From the NCBI RefSeq assembly GCF_014930365.1, contig NZ_JABXWI010000003.1, positions 372,001-436,000 on the forward strand: a DNA stretch of 64,000 nucleotides. The letters run 5' to 3'. This DNA is from Streptomyces caniscabiei (GTDB lineage: Bacteria > Actinomycetota > Actinomycetes > Streptomycetales > Streptomycetaceae). The first letter of the stretch is position 1, and every line of letters starts with the position of its first letter. Positions 16,705 through 25,180 of this stretch are shown here, in pieces. The notes under the pieces were generated by a model, which did no database searches, was not told the DNA's origin, and saw only the letters and a list, made by a program, of their open reading frames with translations. Made by a program: the position numbers and the translations under genes.

Positions 16705-18006
16705 GTGACCGACGCCCAAGAGACCGCAGCAGACAGGACCCTGCGAACCACCGGAGGCGCCCCTCCGGACGACGGCGGATCCTCTGAAGCGGGGGCGCCG
16801 ATCCCTCTGCTGGAGCCGAGGGACGGCATTCCGGCCGTGATCGCCGACGAGTCCTCGCTCGCCGACGTGATCGCCGCGTTCGCCGCCGGCTCCGGCCCCG
16901 TCGCCGTGGACGCCGAACGCGCGTCCGGTTATCGCTACGGTCAGCGGGCCTATCTGGTGCAGCTGCGCCGCGAGGGCGCGGGCACCGCGCTCATCGATCC
17001 CGTCGCCTGCCCCGACCTCTCCGGCCTCGGCGAGGCCCTCTCCGGCGTGGAGTGGGTGCTGCACGCGGCCACCCAGGATCTGCCCTGTCTGCGCGAGATA
17101 GACATGGTGCCGACGCGGATCTTCGACACCGAGCTGGCCGGACGGCTCGCCGGGTTCCCCCGGGTCGGCCTCGGCGCGATGGTCGAGGGCGTCCTCGGCT
17201 ACGTCCTGGAGAAGGGCCACTCCGCGGTCGACTGGTCCACCCGCCCGCTGCCCGAGCCGTGGCTGCGCTACGCCGCGCTCGACGTGGAGCTGCTGGTGGA
17301 CCTGCGGGACGCCCTGGAGAAGGAGCTGGACCGGCAGGGGAAGCTGGAGTGGGCGCGGCAGGAGTTCGACGCGATCGCGTCCGCGCCGCCCGCCGAACCG
17401 CGCAAGGACCCCTGGCGGCGCACGTCCGGGATGCACAAGGTGCGGCGGCGCCGGCAGATGGCGGTCGTGCGGGAGATGTGGGAGGCACGGGACCGCATCG
17501 CCCAGCGTCGGGACGTCTCGCCGGGGAAGGTGCTGAGCGACGCGGCGATCGTGGAGGCGGCGCTGGCCCTGCCGGTCAACGCGCACGCGCTGGCCGCGCT
17601 GACCGGGTTCGGGCATCGGATGGGGCGGCGGCAGCTGGAGCAGTGGCAGGCCGCGGTGGACCGGGCCAGGGCCCTGCCGGACACCGCGCTGCCGGCGCAC
17701 GGGCAGCCGGTGACCGGTCCGCCGCCGCCGAAGGCGTGGGCCGACAAGGATCCGGCGGCGGCGGCGCGGCTGTCCGCGGCGCGGGCTGGGGTGAGTGCTC
17801 TTGCCGAGCAGCTCGCCATGCCTCAGGAGAACCTGATCACGCCGGACACGGTGCGGCGGCTGTGCTGGGAGCCGCCGGTCACGGCCGACGCCGAGTCGAT
17901 CTCCGCGGCGCTGGCCGGGTACGGGGCTCGGGCCTGGCAGGTGGAGCTGGTGACGCCGGTGTTGGTGGGGGCGATGCGGGCTGTGGCGAAGGTCAAGGGC
18001 GCGTAG
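16705..18006 (+). CDS. rnd: Ribonuclease D-like 3'-5' exonuclease with HRDC domain
   Basis: The DEDD-family exonuclease domain (about residues 30-200) has the three motifs: VAVDAERASGYRY (D-x-E), LHAATQDLPCL (second Asp) and RYAALDVELLVDL (Tyr-x3-Asp). An HRDC domain follows (about 240-320, RRQMAVVREMWEARDRIAQ to GRRQLEQWQAAV). A C-terminal extension of about 100 residues is typical of actinobacterial copies. In other bacteria RNase D trims tRNA and stable RNA 3' ends. Length is 433. GTG 16705 is the start; the ribosome site is weak. It is adjacent to whiI, as in S. coelicolor, and marks the left edge of the inserted mannoside cluster. Confidence 0.85.
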   Translation: MTDAQETAADRTLRTTGGAPPDDGGSSEAGAPIPLLEPRDGIPAVIADESSLADVIAAFAAGSGPVAVDAERASGYRYGQRAYLVQLRREGAGTALIDPVACPDLSGLGEALSGVEWVLHAATQDLPCLREIDMVPTRIFDTELAGRLAGFPRVGLGAMVEGVLGYVLEKGHSAVDWSTRPLPEPWLRYAALDVELLVDLRDALEKELDRQGKLEWARQEFDAIASAPPAEPRKDPWRRTSGMHKVRRRRQMAVVREMWEARDRIAQRRDVSPGKVLSDAAIVEAALALPVNAHALAALTGFGHRMGRRQLEQWQAAVDRARALPDTALPAHGQPVTGPPPPKAWADKDPAAAARLSAARAGVSALAEQLAMPQENLITPDTVRRLCWEPPVTADAESISAALAGYGARAWQVELVTPVLVGAMRAVAKVKGA

Positions 18007-18032
18007 TCGCCACAGGGGTGCTGTGGATGGGC

Positions 18033-18082
18033 GACTGCGGGTGCTTCGTGGCTGGTCGCGCAGTTCCCCGCGCCCCTGAAAA
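18033..18082 (-). repeat. Dispersed intergenic repeat, copy 3 (reverse)
   Basis: Full-length reverse copy, starting gactgcgggtgcttcgtggc and ending in the gcgcccct edge. It sits between the RNase D gene and the convergent ABC transporter operon. Confidence 0.8.
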
Positions 18083-18113
18083 GCCTGGCGTTCCCCACGG
18101 CGCGTAGGCGCCC

Positions 18114-18971
18114 CTACTTCGTCGCTCCCCTCATGAAGCCGTTGTAGATGAACCTCTGGAGCAGCAGGAAGGCGATCAGGGTCGGCAGGATCACCAGGAC
18201 CGCTCCTGCCGAGATCGTCTCCCAGTGCGCTCCGAAGGGGCCCTTGAAGCGGAAGAGGGACGTGGAGATGACGCCGCGGTCGTCCGAGGGCAGGTACAGG
18301 AAGGGGATGTAGAAGTCGTTGTAGACGGTGATCCCCTTGACGATGACGACCGTGGCGATCGCCGGTCTGAGCAGCGGGAAGATGATCTTTCGGTAGATCG
18401 TGAAGGCGTTGGCGCCGTCCAGGCGGGCGGCCTCGTCGAGGGAGACCGGGATCGACCGCACGAACTGAAGGAAGATGTAGATCGAGACGATGTCGGTGCC
18501 CATGTAGAGGGCGATCGGCGCCCAGAGGGTGTCGAACATGCCGAAGCTGTCGACGATCTGGAAGGTCGCGACCTGGGTGGTGACGCCGGGGACCAGGGTG
18601 GCGACGAGGAAGAGGGCGACCACCGGCTTCCGGAAGCGGAAGGTGAAGCGGTCGATCGCGTAGGCCGCCATCGAGCCGATGAGGACCGTGCCGGTGATGG
18701 CGAAGAAGAGGATGAAGGCCGTGTTGCCGAAGGCGGCGAGCATCTCTCCGTCGCGGAAGGCCGTGACGTAGTTCTCCAGGTTCAGGACGTTCTCCGGCAG
18801 GGTGAGGGCGCCGCTGTCGTCGGCCATCTCCCGTTCGGTCTTGAGCGAGGTCAGCAGGACCACGAGCAGGGGCAGCAGGACCACGACCGACGCGCCGACC
18901 AGGGACAGATAGATGAGCGTGCGGGCGACCCGCCTGCGGGTCACCGGGCCCGGGGTCGTCAGCGTCGTCAT
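18114..18971 (-). CDS. Sugar ABC transporter permease, MalG type (mannoside cluster)
   Basis: 285 residues with six membrane helices and the permease EAA loop reading EAARLDGANAFTIYRKIIFP, which docks on the ATPase. A long N-terminal helix is followed by a periplasmic loop (LPENVLNLENYVTAF) typical of the CUT1 family. ATG 18971 overlaps the upstream permease stop in an ATGA, so the two are translationally coupled. The operon is solute-binding protein, permease, permease, without an ATPase gene; Streptomyces CUT1 importers usually share the ATPase MsiK, encoded elsewhere. The divergent beta-mannosidase suggests beta-mannosides or manno-oligosaccharides as substrate, by inference. Confidence 0.85.
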   Translation of the reverse strand: MTTLTTPGPVTRRRVARTLIYLSLVGASVVVLLPLLVVLLTSLKTEREMADDSGALTLPENVLNLENYVTAFRDGEMLAAFGNTAFILFFAITGTVLIGSMAAYAIDRFTFRFRKPVVALFLVATLVPGVTTQVATFQIVDSFGMFDTLWAPIALYMGTDIVSIYIFLQFVRSIPVSLDEAARLDGANAFTIYRKIIFPLLRPAIATVVIVKGITVYNDFYIPFLYLPSDDRGVISTSLFRFKGPFGAHWETISAGAVLVILPTLIAFLLLQRFIYNGFMRGATK

Positions 18972-19939
18972 ACGAGGTCCACCCTCTCGTCCGGGACCAG
19001 CCGGCGTTGCAGCCACGTCACCGCCAGGATGATCAGCAGCAGGACGACCGCGGCGGCGGACGCGAGGCCGGTCTTGTTGAACTGGAAGGCGAGCTTGACG
19101 GTCTGGATCACGAAGGTCTCGGTGCCGGTGGCGCCGCCGGTCATGATGTACGGGATCTCGAAGACCGAGAGCGAGCCGGAGATCGAGAGGATCACGCTCA
19201 GGCTCAGCACCGGCCGGATGCCGGGCGCGATGATGTACCGGAACTGGTGCCAGCGGTTGGCGCCGTCGATCTCGGCCGCCTCGTACAGCTCCCCCGGGAT
19301 CGACTGGATCGCGCCGAGGAAGAGCACGAAGTTCAGGCCCATGTAGCGCCAGATCGAGACCCCGGCGAGCGAGACGTTCGCGGAGGTCTCCGTGCCGAGC
19401 CAGGCGCGGTCGGACTCGTGGCCGAACAGGGCGAGCACCGAGTCGAGAGTGCCGCCGTCCTGGAAGAAGTACAGGAAGACGAAGCCGATCGCGACGCCGT
19501 TGATCAGGTACGGGAAGAAGAGGATGCCCTTGAAGACGTTCCGGAAGCGGAGGTTGAAGCTGAGGATCGTCGCGAAGTAGAGGGCCGCCGCGATCTGTAC
19601 GGCGGACGCGGCCAGGTAGTAGCCGCTGACGAAGAAGACCCGGAACAGCTCGGGGCGGGTGAAGATCTCGACGTAGTTGTCGGTGCCGGTGTAGTTCAGC
19701 TCGGGACTGACGCCGTCCCAGTCGGTGAAGCTGTACGCCAGCATGTTGGCGACCGGCGCGTAGGTGAAGGTGATCAGCAGGGCCAGCGGGGCGGCCAGGA
19801 AGAGCCAGGGGGTGAGCCCGCGCCACAGGCGCACCCCGCGAGGGGCGCGCCGTGGCGTGGGGGGCCTGGGCGCGGCCCCCCGGGGCCGCGCCGCCTTCTC
19901 CGTCGCGTGCGAGCGGGCTGTCGTACGCGCCTGGGGCAT
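18968..19939 (-). CDS. Sugar ABC transporter permease, MalF type (mannoside cluster)
   Basis: 323 residues with a basic Pro/Arg-rich cytoplasmic N-terminus of about 40 residues, then six membrane helices. The EAA loop is EAAEIDGANRWHQFRYIIAP. Conserved FTDWDG and NYVEIF pieces near the start of the first periplasmic loop are usual for MalF-type CUT1 permeases in actinobacteria. Its ATG shares one base with the stop of the binding-protein gene, and its stop overlaps the next permease start, so all three are one tightly packed operon. It forms the membrane channel with the downstream permease. Confidence 0.85.
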   Translation of the reverse strand: MPQARTTARSHATEKAARPRGAAPRPPTPRRAPRGVRLWRGLTPWLFLAAPLALLITFTYAPVANMLAYSFTDWDGVSPELNYTGTDNYVEIFTRPELFRVFFVSGYYLAASAVQIAAALYFATILSFNLRFRNVFKGILFFPYLINGVAIGFVFLYFFQDGGTLDSVLALFGHESDRAWLGTETSANVSLAGVSIWRYMGLNFVLFLGAIQSIPGELYEAAEIDGANRWHQFRYIIAPGIRPVLSLSVILSISGSLSVFEIPYIMTGGATGTETFVIQTVKLAFQFNKTGLASAAAVVLLLIILAVTWLQRRLVPDERVDLV

Positions 19940-21255
19940 CAGGACCCCACGGTCTTCGCTGCCTCGGTCCAGCGCTTGCCGAGGCCGTCGAGGAAGTCGT
20001 CGATGTCGCCGTCCTTGGCGCCCCGGGCGATGTCGACCAGTTCCTGACGGTAGGCGGGCGCGTTGATGCCGACCTCCGAGGCGTTGTCGATCTCCTTGAC
20101 CTTCGCGCCCTCGGCGTCGTCGAGTTCGATGAGTTCGACGCCCTGCTCCTCGTACGGCTTCAGGACCTCGGGCAGGGGGGCGTCCTTGAGCGTGGAGATC
20201 GAGAGGTTGTCCTGCGCGTAGCCCGACTTGTCGGTGAACCAGTCGATCCAGGCGCGGGCCGCCTCCTTGTGCTTGGAATGGATGCTGACGGCCTGGTTGT
20301 AGTCGGGGTTGACGGTCGCGCAGGCCTTGCCGTCGACGCGGGCGGGGAACGGCATGAAGCCGATGTCGTCGGGGTCGGCGCCGGCCTTCTCGGCGGCCTG
20401 CCGGAACTGGATGACCGCCCAGCTGCCGAGCCAGGCCGTCGCGATCTCGCCCTTCGCCAACTGCGGCTTGGAGTTCTCCCAGTTGGTGGTCGACGGGTCC
20501 TTCTCGATCAGCTTCTGGTGCACGATGTCGTACAACAGCTGGTCGGCGACGCGCAGTTCGCCGTCCTCGCCCCATGGGTTGCCCTCGGCGAGCCGGGTGG
20601 TGGCCTCGGTGTCGCAGCTCACCGAGCCGTTGACGGCGGTCCACTGGCTCAGCGGCCACTGGGCGGCGAAGTTGGTGTAGTACGGCACGGCGTCGGTCTT
20701 GGACTTGATGGCCTTCAGCGCGGTGAGGAACTCCGCCGGGGTGGTGGGCCAGTCGGTGACGCCGGCATCGGCCCAGATCCGCTTGTTGTAGAGGAAGCCG
20801 GGGGCCGCGCCCATCGGGCTCTGGCCGTAGACCTTGCCGTCGACGGCGGTGAAGTCGGTGAAGCGGTACTTCTCGCTCAGCTCCTTCTGGGTGCCGAGCG
20901 AGGCGAAGAACTTGGGGTAGTCGTTCTTCTTGATGACGGCCGGGATCATGAGCACGTCGCCGTAGTTGTCCGTGTTCATCCGGATCTTGACTTCGGCCTC
21001 GTAGTCGGTGATCGCGTCGAACTTCACCTTCACCTTCGGATAGGTCTTGTTGAAGGCGTCGGCGTACTTCTGCATCGTGCCGTCCTGCACGATGTCCGTC
21101 CGGTGGGTGAGGACCGTGATGGATCCGGACACCTGCGCCGGGTCGTCGGCCGCCTCGGCGTCGGCGCCCTTGGAGCTTCCTCCGCCGCCGGTGCAGCCCG
21201 ACGCGAGAAGCGCGGCCGCCAGCAGTGTTCCGGTGAGCGTCTTCCGGTGGTTCAT
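19939..21255 (-). CDS. Extracellular sugar-binding lipoprotein (mannoside cluster)
   Basis: ATG 21255 begins a lipoprotein signal: MNHRKTL, a hydrophobic run and the lipobox LLASGC, with lipid attachment at that Cys. The remaining 415 or so residues form a family 1 solute-binding protein. Typical pieces are GSITVLTHRTDIVQ, AFNKTYPKVKVKFD, KIRMNTDNYGDVLMIP, AWLGSWAVIQFRQA and HKEAARAWIDWFT. It would capture an oligosaccharide outside the cell and hand it to the two downstream permeases. Start choice: the open frame continues 25 codons upstream but without ribosome site or signal, while GGAG lies 11 bases before ATG 21255. Ligand is inferred as mannoside from the divergent GH2 gene. Confidence 0.85.
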   Translation of the reverse strand: MNHRKTLTGTLLAAALLASGCTGGGGSSKGADAEAADDPAQVSGSITVLTHRTDIVQDGTMQKYADAFNKTYPKVKVKFDAITDYEAEVKIRMNTDNYGDVLMIPAVIKKNDYPKFFASLGTQKELSEKYRFTDFTAVDGKVYGQSPMGAAPGFLYNKRIWADAGVTDWPTTPAEFLTALKAIKSKTDAVPYYTNFAAQWPLSQWTAVNGSVSCDTEATTRLAEGNPWGEDGELRVADQLLYDIVHQKLIEKDPSTTNWENSKPQLAKGEIATAWLGSWAVIQFRQAAEKAGADPDDIGFMPFPARVDGKACATVNPDYNQAVSIHSKHKEAARAWIDWFTDKSGYAQDNLSISTLKDAPLPEVLKPYEEQGVELIELDDAEGAKVKEIDNASEVGINAPAYRQELVDIARGAKDGDIDDFLDGLGKRWTEAAKTVGS

Positions 21256-21345
21256 GTGCACCAGCTCCGTTCGGGACGGACGAGCACGGGTGGGATGGAT
21301 GGGCGGATGGGTGGATGGCTGGTTCGGCACTCTGGCAGCCCGTCA

Positions 21346-21426
21346 CTGAACCGGTAAAGTCCCAATTTCGCCAAGGCTGGCGAAAGCTTTCGCGATCGTG
21401 TCGGCTCACTGACTGGACCGGTTTAG
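21346..21426. promoter_or_regulatory. Composite operator between the mannoside transporter and beta-mannosidase genes
   Basis: Two ACCGGT sites in mirror orientation bound the region: ctgaaccggtaaagtc (21346-21361) and gactggaccggtttag (21411-21426), which match as inverted copies at 13 of 16 bases. Between them lie TTTCGCCA-aggc-TGGCGAAA (21366-21385) and a perfect palindrome GCGAAAGCTTTCGC (21380-21393). The last two overlap, so their occupancy could be exclusive. The AACCGGTT-like and GAAAGCTTTC-like centres fit LacI-family operators, and a LacI gene ends this cluster. The right site overlaps the beta-mannosidase ribosome site. Confidence 0.75.
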
Positions 21427-21435
21427 GGAGTGCGC

Positions 21436-23838
21436 ATGCTGGACGCCACACCGCTCACCGAGGGCTGGATCCTCCGGCACGAGCGGGGACCGCTCGCCGC
21501 CGTGGTGCCCGGGTGCGTGCACACCGATCTGCTGGCGGCCGGGCTGATCCCGGATCCCTTCCTCGGGCGGAACGAGGACGAGGTGGCGTGGGTGGGGCGC
21601 CGTGAGTGGACGTACGAGGTCGAGCTGCCCGGGGGTGGCGCGGCCGGCGGGCACGACCAGACCGACCTGGTCTTCGACGGGCTCGACACCGCCGCCGAGA
21701 TCCGGCTCGACGGCCGGCTCCTCGGCTCGGTACGGAACATGCACCGCTCGTACCGCTTCGACATCACCGGGACGAGCGGTCTGCTCTCGGTGCGTTTCGC
21801 CTCCGCGTACACCGAGGCCGAGGCGGTGCGCGAACGGCTCGGCGACCGGCCGAACGCCTATCCGGAACCGTTCCAGTTCATCAGGAAGATGGCCTGCTCC
21901 TTCGGCTGGGACTGGGGGCCGACCCTCGTGACCGCCGGGATCTGGCGGCCCGTCCGGCTGGAGCGGTGGTCCACCGCCCGGATCGCCCGCGTACGGCCGC
22001 TGGTGACCGTCGACGGCACGACCGGGTGGGTGGAGCTGCTCGTCGACGTGGAGCGGGCGGCCGTCGAGGCGGGGCTGCGGCTGGAGGCCCGGGTGGGCGG
22101 GGTCACCGCGACCGCGGAGGTCGAGGGGACGAGTGGTGTCGTACGGCTGGAGGTGCCGGGCGTGGAGTTGTGGTGGCCGCGCGGTTACGGTGAACAGCCT
22201 TTGTACGAGGTGGAGTTGACGCTGTACGCCGGGGATGACGCGCTCGATGTGTGGCGACGGCGGGTCGGGTTCCGCACCGTGGAGCTGGACCGGGGCGCCG
22301 ACGAGCACGGCACCGGGTTCACGCTCGTCGTCAACGGGGAGCGGCTGTTCGCGCGCGGGGTGAACTGGATCCCGGACGACGTGTTCCCCTCCCGTGTCAC
22401 GCGCGAGCGGTACCGGGAGCGGCTGCGGCAGGCGGCCGGGGCCGGTGTCGATCTCGTACGGATCTGGGGCGGCGGGATCTACGAGAGCGAGGACTTCTAC
22501 GACGTCTGTGACGAGACGGGGCTGCTGGTCTGGCAGGACTTCCCGTTCGCGTGCGCGGCCTACCCGGAGGAGCAGCCGCTGCGGGGCGAGGTGGAGGCCG
22601 AGGCGCGGGAGAACGTCGTACGGCTGATGCCGCATCCGTCGCTGGTGCTGTGGAACGGCAACAACGAGAACCTGTGGGGGTTCCGGGACTGGGGCTGGGA
22701 GGAGCGGCTCGCCGGGGAGTCGTGGGGCGAGGGGTACTACCTGGGGCTGCTGCCGCGGGTGGTGGCGGAGCTGGACCCGACCCGGCCGTACACGGCGGGC
22801 AGCCCGTGGTCGGGGTCGTGGGACCGGCATCCGAACGACCCGGCGCACGGCACGCACCACTCCTGGGAGGTGTGGAACCGGGAGGACTACGCGGAGTACC
22901 GGGCGGACGTGCCGCGGTTCGTGGCCGAGTTCGGGTGGCAGGCGCCGCCCGCGTACGCGACGCTGCGGCGGGCGCTGCCCGGTGAGGAACTCGCGCCCGA
23001 CTCCCCCGGCATGCTGCACCACCAGAAGGCCGAGGACGGCAACGGGAAGCTTGAGCGGGGTCTCGCGCGTCATTTCGTGGTGCCCGAGGGGGACTTCGAC
23101 CGCTGGCACTATCTGACACAGGTCAACCAGGCGCGGGCGATCGCCGCCGGGATCGAGCACTGGCGGTCCCACTGGCCCGTGTGTGCGGGCACGGTCGTGT
23201 GGCAGCTCAACGACTGCTGGCCGGTGACCTCGTGGGCGGCGGTCGACGGGGACGGCCGGGAGAAGCCGCTGTACCACGAGCTGCGCCGGCTGTACGCGGA
23301 CCGGCTGCTGACCCTGCAGGTCCGGGGCGAGGGGCTGGTGTTGGCCGTGGTGAACCAGGCGGGTGAGCCCTGGGTCCCGGGTGGGCTGCGGTTGCGGCGG
23401 ATGTCCGTGGAGGGCGGTGTCGTCGCCGAGGTGGCGGTGGAGGTGTCCGCGGCCGCGCGTACGGTGGCCGAGGTACGGGTGCCGCGCGAGGTGGAGCCCG
23501 TGGGGGCGAAGGAGTTCCTGGTGGCCGACGGGCATGACGGCACGGGGCCGCTGCGGGCGGTGCGTTTCCCGGTGCCGGACCGTGAAGTGGCTTATCCGGC
23601 GCCGGAGTTCGACGTCGAGGTCGGGCCGGGCGCGGTAACGGTGACGGTGACGGCGCGGACGCTGGTGCGGGACCTGCTGCTCCAGGCGGACCGGCTGGGG
23701 CCCGCGGCGCGGGCCGACACCGGGCTGGTCACCTTGTTGCCGGGTGAGCGGGTGACCATCGGGGTGCGCGGGCTGGAGGCCGTGCCGGACGCGGCGGACG
23801 TGCGCCGGGCCCTGTACTGCGTGGAGCCCGCCCGGTGA
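21436..23838 (+). CDS. GH2 beta-mannosidase, cytoplasmic
   Basis: An 800-residue exo-beta-mannosidase releasing mannose from the non-reducing ends of beta-1,4-manno-oligosaccharides. Start ATG 21436 is five bases after AGGGAG. Order: N-terminal jelly-roll sugar-binding domain (about 1-180, with RREWTYEVELPG), Ig-like domain (about 185-275), TIM barrel (about 280-600), then beta domains. In the barrel WNGNNEN (406-412) holds the acid/base Glu411 and FVAEFGWQ holds the nucleophile Glu498. The LVRIWGGGIYE and WQDFPFACAAYP blocks are typical of beta-mannosidases rather than beta-galactosidases. There is no signal peptide, so the substrate must be imported, which fits the divergent ABC transporter. 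Its stop overlaps the LacI start. Confidence 0.9.
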   Translation: MLDATPLTEGWILRHERGPLAAVVPGCVHTDLLAAGLIPDPFLGRNEDEVAWVGRREWTYEVELPGGGAAGGHDQTDLVFDGLDTAAEIRLDGRLLGSVRNMHRSYRFDITGTSGLLSVRFASAYTEAEAVRERLGDRPNAYPEPFQFIRKMACSFGWDWGPTLVTAGIWRPVRLERWSTARIARVRPLVTVDGTTGWVELLVDVERAAVEAGLRLEARVGGVTATAEVEGTSGVVRLEVPGVELWWPRGYGEQPLYEVELTLYAGDDALDVWRRRVGFRTVELDRGADEHGTGFTLVVNGERLFARGVNWIPDDVFPSRVTRERYRERLRQAAGAGVDLVRIWGGGIYESEDFYDVCDETGLLVWQDFPFACAAYPEEQPLRGEVEAEARENVVRLMPHPSLVLWNGNNENLWGFRDWGWEERLAGESWGEGYYLGLLPRVVAELDPTRPYTAGSPWSGSWDRHPNDPAHGTHHSWEVWNREDYAEYRADVPRFVAEFGWQAPPAYATLRRALPGEELAPDSPGMLHHQKAEDGNGKLERGLARHFVVPEGDFDRWHYLTQVNQARAIAAGIEHWRSHWPVCAGTVVWQLNDCWPVTSWAAVDGDGREKPLYHELRRLYADRLLTLQVRGEGLVLAVVNQAGEPWVPGGLRLRRMSVEGGVVAEVAVEVSAAARTVAEVRVPREVEPVGAKEFLVADGHDGTGPLRAVRFPVPDREVAYPAPEFDVEVGPGAVTVTVTARTLVRDLLLQADRLGPAARADTGLVTLLPGERVTIGVRGLEAVPDAADVRRALYCVEPAR

Positions 23839-24929
23839 GCACCTCGCCGACTCCGCCACCACCCCCGTCGCCGGGCCCGCGTCCGTCGTCGGGTCCGCCC
23901 CCGGCCTCGCGCGTGACCATCAAGGACGTCGCCGCGCTCGCCGGGGTGTCCAAGGGGGCGGTGTCGCTCGCGTTCAACCGGAAGCCGGGGCTGGCCGACG
24001 CCACGCGGGACCGGATCTTCGCGGCGGCCCGGCAGCTCGGGTGGGCGCCGAACCTGGCGGCGCGGTCGTTGTCGAGCCAGCGGGTCGACGTGGTGGGGCT
24101 TGCGGTCTGCCGGCCCGCCCGGCAGCTCGGACTCGAACCGTTCTACATGGAGTTCATCTCCGGTGTGGAGAGCGTGCTGACCGAGCGGTCCTGCTCGCTG
24201 CTGCTGCGGCTGGTGCGGAACCTGGAGGAGGAGGTGGGACTCCAGGACGCGTGGTGGCGGGGGCGGCAGGTCAGTGGGTCGATCCTCGTCGACTTCCGCG
24301 CGGACGATCCGAGAGTGGCCGCGGTGGGGCGGCTGGGGGTGCCGGTGGTGGCCGTCGGGCATCCGTCGCTGACCGGCGGGCTCACCTCCGTGTGGACGGA
24401 CGACGCGACCGCCGTGACGGAGGCGGTGCGCTATCTGGCGGCGTTGGGCCACCGGCGGATCGCGCGGGTGGGGGGCGCTGCCGCGCTGGGACACACGGGG
24501 ATTCGTACGGCGGCGTTCGATCAGGTGGCGCGGGGGCTGGGGCTGGCTGGGGCGTGGCAGGTGGCGACCGACTTCTCGGGGGAGGCCGGGGCTCGGGCCA
24601 CGCGGTCGTTGCTGACCGCGTCGGAGGGGGATCGGCCGACCGCGATCGTGTACGACAACGACATCATGGCGGTGGCGGGCTTGTCGGTCGCGGCGGAGAT
24701 GGGGGTGCGGGTGCCGGAAGACGTGTCGTTGCTGGCGTGGGACGACTCGCAGTTGTGTCGGCTGACGCGGCCGACGCTGTCCGCGATGAGTCATGACGTG
24801 TACGGGTTCGGGGCGGAGGTGGGGCGGACGTTGTTCGGGGTGATCGCGGGGGACGGAGAGGTCGGGGTGTCGCATCCGGTGGCCACGCCCGTGCTGGTTC
24901 CGAGAGGGTCCACTGCGGCTGCCCCTTGA
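23835..24929 (+). CDS. LacI-family repressor of the mannoside cluster
   Basis: GTG 23835 overlaps the beta-mannosidase stop (GTGA), so the gene is cotranscribed and coupled. A proline-rich 25-residue lead precedes the HTH, IKDVAALAGVSKGAVSLAF, and the hinge helix AARSLSSQRVDVVGLAV. The periplasmic-binding-protein-like effector domain covers about residues 80-360 and contains GSILVDFRADDP, HRRIARVGGAAALGHTGIRT and TAIVYDNDIMAVAGL. It most likely represses the divergent promoters between 21.26 and 21.44 kb and is released by an imported mannoside; the operator is described separately. Length and layout are normal for the family. Confidence 0.88.
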   Translation: MSTSPTPPPPPSPGPRPSSGPPPASRVTIKDVAALAGVSKGAVSLAFNRKPGLADATRDRIFAAARQLGWAPNLAARSLSSQRVDVVGLAVCRPARQLGLEPFYMEFISGVESVLTERSCSLLLRLVRNLEEEVGLQDAWWRGRQVSGSILVDFRADDPRVAAVGRLGVPVVAVGHPSLTGGLTSVWTDDATAVTEAVRYLAALGHRRIARVGGAAALGHTGIRTAAFDQVARGLGLAGAWQVATDFSGEAGARATRSLLTASEGDRPTAIVYDNDIMAVAGLSVAAEMGVRVPEDVSLLAWDDSQLCRLTRPTLSAMSHDVYGFGAEVGRTLFGVIAGDGEVGVSHPVATPVLVPRGSTAAAP

Positions 24930-24940
24930 TCGCCGTACGG

Positions 24941-25011
24941 GACTGCGGGTACGTCGTGGCTGGTCGCGCCCACGCGGCGGAGCCGCATATCAGACACAGC
25001 CCCGCGCCCCT
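24941..25011 (-). repeat. Dispersed intergenic repeat, copy 4 (reverse, with internal insert)
   Basis: The copy begins gactgcgggtacgtcgtggc and ends ccccgcgcccct as others do. Its middle is replaced by a 30-base palindromic segment (cgcggcggagccgcatat ... cacag). This marks a second subfamily of the same repeat. Confidence 0.75.
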
Positions 25012-25089
25012 GCGGCGACTGCGAGTAACCGGCGGTAACATGCTGACCCGATGTGACCTTCGCCGCTCCCTCGCTCAGGGGTGGGCAGC

Positions 25090-25130
25090 ACTGTTACTCG
25101 CAAGTAGCATGGGCCTGAGCGCGCGCTCAG
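25090..25130. promoter_or_regulatory. Two operator-like palindromes upstream of the thiolase gene
   Basis: TACT-cgca-AGTA (within gttactcgcaagtagc, 25093-25108) is followed by a perfect 16-base palindrome CTGAGCGCGCGCTCAG (25115-25130), 51 bases before the GTG start. TetR-type fatty-acid regulators commonly use sites of this size. Which protein binds is not visible here. Confidence 0.55.
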
Positions 25131-25180
25131 CGGTTGCGCGTCGCAGCAGTGCCGTCCCGCACCTCTGGAGGAGAGCCATC

